Shown here: piece after piece, positions 6,072-7,220 of the stretch | Layout: the number at the start of each line of letters is the position of its first letter | How positions within the stretch are numbered: the first letter of the stretch is position 1 | DNA from: Candidatus Hydrogenedentota bacterium | Lineage (GTDB): Bacteria; Hydrogenedentota; Hydrogenedentia; Hydrogenedentales; SLHB01 | Direction of reading: 5' to 3' | DNA length: 7,220 nucleotides | Assembly: GCA_003552765.1 (NCBI GenBank) | Contig: PUOI01000203.1 | Location: 1 to 7,220, forward strand | Notes under the pieces: generated by a model | The model's database searches: none | The model's input: the letters and a program-made list of their open reading frames with translations, nothing else | What the model was told of the DNA's origin: nothing | Translations under genes and position numbers: made by a program

Positions 6072-6169
6072 GACCCCAACGGGGTCACAGATAGTAGCCG
6101 GGGGTATCGCCCGCATGCTATCGCATGCGGCCTCAACCCCCGGCTACCAGCTGTCATCCCTACGGGATG
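6072..6169. repeat. Three-hairpin intergenic repeat element
   Basis: A long central fold is flanked by two small matching hairpins. Left: GACCCC-AAC-GGGGTC (6072-6086). Centre: GTAGCCGGGGGT (6094-6105) pairs perfectly with ACCCCCGGCTAC (6136-6147), continued outward by ACAG/CTGT (6087-6090 and 6151-6154), and encloses CCGCATGC-TATC-GCATGCGG (6111-6130). Right: CATCCC-TAC-GGGATG (6155-6169). The near-symmetrical design (6-bp stem and 3-nt loop on each side) suggests a discrete unit with defined ends. It codes for nothing credible and has no T-tract. Confidence 0.7.
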
Positions 6170-6277
6170 GATTTGTTTGTTAAGAGCATGTCAGGCTACG
6201 TCTGACGCAATCGGCCTATCCTCGGCAGAGGTACTGGCGGGTAACCGGCTTCCGTGGCGCGAATTGCGTATCGAGGT

Positions 6278-6306
6278 TTGCACAAGCTACAGTAACGGGA
6301 TAGGAT
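6278..6306 (+). promoter_or_regulatory. Weak sigma-70-like promoter before the SpoIIM-family gene
   Basis: TTGCAC (6278-6283) and TAGGAT (6301-6306) are separated by 17 nt, the ideal spacing, but match the consensus hexamers at only 3 and 4 of 6 positions. A start near 6313 would give a leader of about 28 nt. It is the best candidate in this stretch and may be chance. Confidence 0.25.
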
Positions 6307-6340
6307 TGACACCACGGCCCCATGGAGATGTATCGCGCTT

Positions 6341-7220
6341 ATGAGTCCTTCCGAGACGCACCCCGCCATGTTCGACGATACCGCGCCGGAGCCCGCCGCC
6401 GCGGGGGCGACCTTCATCGAGCGCGCCCGGCCGCAATGGGCGGAACTTGAGGAGCTGCTCGCCCGCGCCCGGCGGCGTGGACTGAAGCGGTTGTCCGCGG
6501 ATGAACTAAGCCGCCTGGATCGCCTGTACCGTCTGTGCACGATTCATCTGGCCCAGGTGCAAACCCGAGGCCGGGATCCGAAGCTCACGGCGTACCTCAA
6601 CAATCTTGTGGCGCGCGCCCACAGTTTCGTGTATATCTCGCCCCGCCCCAATCCCATGAAACGGGTTCTCGGCTTCTACATCACGGGGTTCGCCCGGGCC
6701 GTGGCGCGCACGTGGCCCTATCACGCCGTGGCGTTGCTCTTGCTGCTTATCGGGGCAATAGCGGGCCATTTCGCGGCCGACCTTGAACCGAAGGCCCGCT
6801 ACGCCTTGATGATGCCCGGCGACGTGCGCCTGCCAGGCTCCGCTCCGGAACAGTTGCAGGAAATGCTGCGATCGGGGCGGGACATGCCCTGGGAGTCCAA
6901 GTTCGCGTTTACCGTCCAACTCTTCGCCCACAACACGCAGGTGGGGTGGAACGCCTTTGTGGCGGGTATTCTCGCCGGGGTTCCAACCGTGCTCATACTT
7001 ATCTACAACGGCGGCATTCTCGGGGCCTTCACCGCCATGCATCACCGCCACGGCATCGTGGACGAGGTCTGGGCGTGGCTCCTGCCCCACGGCGTAACGG
7101 AAATTCTCGCAATCATCTTATGCGGCGGGGCGGGATTCCTGTTGGGCATGGCGGTGGTTCGGCCCGGCTTGCATGGCCGGAAGGAGAACGTGCGGGCGGC
7201 GGGCAAGGAATGCGTCCGCC
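6341..7220 (+). CDS. SpoIIM / DUF95-family integral membrane protein (cut by window edge)
   Basis: 293 codons are present without a stop, so only the C-terminal end is missing. A charged, mainly helical N-terminal region of about 115 residues (Arg-rich at 42-50) precedes hydrophobic segments at about 123-145, 203-232 (NAFVAGILAGVPTVLILIYN and GGILGAF) and 254-275. The LLPHGVTEI sequence (247-255) followed by a Gly-rich membrane segment and RPG is the signature that led me to this family. SpoIIM itself acts in the peptidoglycan-remodelling complex of Bacillus engulfment. In non-spore-formers the family's role is unclear, and it usually sits beside RDD, DUF58 and MoxR genes, which would be expected to the right. 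The ATG at 6341 is the first start after an in-frame TAA (6293). A GGAG (6324-6327) lies 13 nt upstream, rather far, so an in-frame ATG at 6368 is the alternative. Confidence 0.87.
   Translation, partial: MSPSETHPAMFDDTAPEPAAAGATFIERARPQWAELEELLARARRRGLKRLSADELSRLDRLYRLCTIHLAQVQTRGRDPKLTAYLNNLVARAHSFVYISPRPNPMKRVLGFYITGFARAVARTWPYHAVALLLLLIGAIAGHFAADLEPKARYALMMPGDVRLPGSAPEQLQEMLRSGRDMPWESKFAFTVQLFAHNTQVGWNAFVAGILAGVPTVLILIYNGGILGAFTAMHHRHGIVDEVWAWLLPHGVTEILAIILCGGAGFLLGMAVVRPGLHGRKENVRAAGKECVR

Larger units (their letters stand above)
5431..6340. other. Long divergent intergenic region without a credible gene
   Basis: About 910 nt separate the leftward pilus operon from the rightward SpoIIM-family gene. 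The part to 5670 holds the sigma-54 promoter and candidate operators. The part from 5724 to 6169 is mostly hairpin repeats. The stretches 5964-6071 and 6170-6277 show nothing I can name. Open frames here are Arg/Pro/Gly-rich, run across the palindromes or into the neighbouring genes, and resemble no protein family. Confidence 0.7.

Noticed and set aside
6190..6206. Small dyad GTCAG...CTGAC before the SpoIIM-family gene
   Set aside because: A 5-bp match with a 7-nt spacer is expected by chance in this length of sequence.
5893..6344. Overlapping plus-strand frames in the hairpin region
   Set aside because: They read through inverted repeats in several frames, lack ribosome binding sites and look like no protein.
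6506..7090. 194-codon open frame on the minus strand
   Set aside because: It mirrors the SpoIIM-family gene, which has membrane segments and the PHGVTEI signature on the plus strand.

Overview
The window comes from a high-GC, Gram-negative-type bacterium that makes type IV pili. The coding style (GTG start for pilB, long Ala/Pro/Glu-rich linkers) and the GC-rich hairpin repeats between genes suggest a deep-branching environmental lineage such as Hydrogenedentota, Planctomycetes or Acidobacteria. No marker here fixes the phylum, so this is only a suspicion.

Layout. A three-gene cluster runs leftward. It begins with a 1112-residue hybrid protein (5430 to 2092), followed after 79 nt by pilB (2012 to 282) and after another 86 nt by the first 65 codons of pilT, which is cut by the window edge. 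There is no convincing terminator between the genes, so they are probably one operon. The hybrid's start is preceded by a very good sigma-54 promoter match (TGGCGC-N5-TTGC, 5470-5485). That site would start transcription about 30 nt before an ATG with a good ribosome binding site. A perfect palindrome (5568-5584) and two other inverted repeats lie further upstream, at distances usual for activator sites of a PilR-type regulator.

The hybrid is the most unusual thing here. It has an N-terminal MshEN (GspE/PilB N-terminal) domain, the family that in pilus and secretion ATPases can bind cyclic di-GMP. This is joined through an acidic linker and a run of 48-50-residue tandem helical repeats to a C-terminal AAA+ ATPase domain of the DnaA type. 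The DnaA DNA-binding domain is missing. Its place at the head of a pilB-pilT operon suggests that it controls, positions or assembles the pilus motor and does not initiate replication.

From 5431 to 6340 there is no credible gene. The stretch holds the leftward control region and then a dense series of short perfect hairpins (5724-5963 and 6072-6169) resembling REP-like repeats. From 6341 to the right edge a gene reads rightward for a SpoIIM/DUF95-family membrane protein. It lacks its C-terminal end and is not obviously linked in function to the pilus genes.
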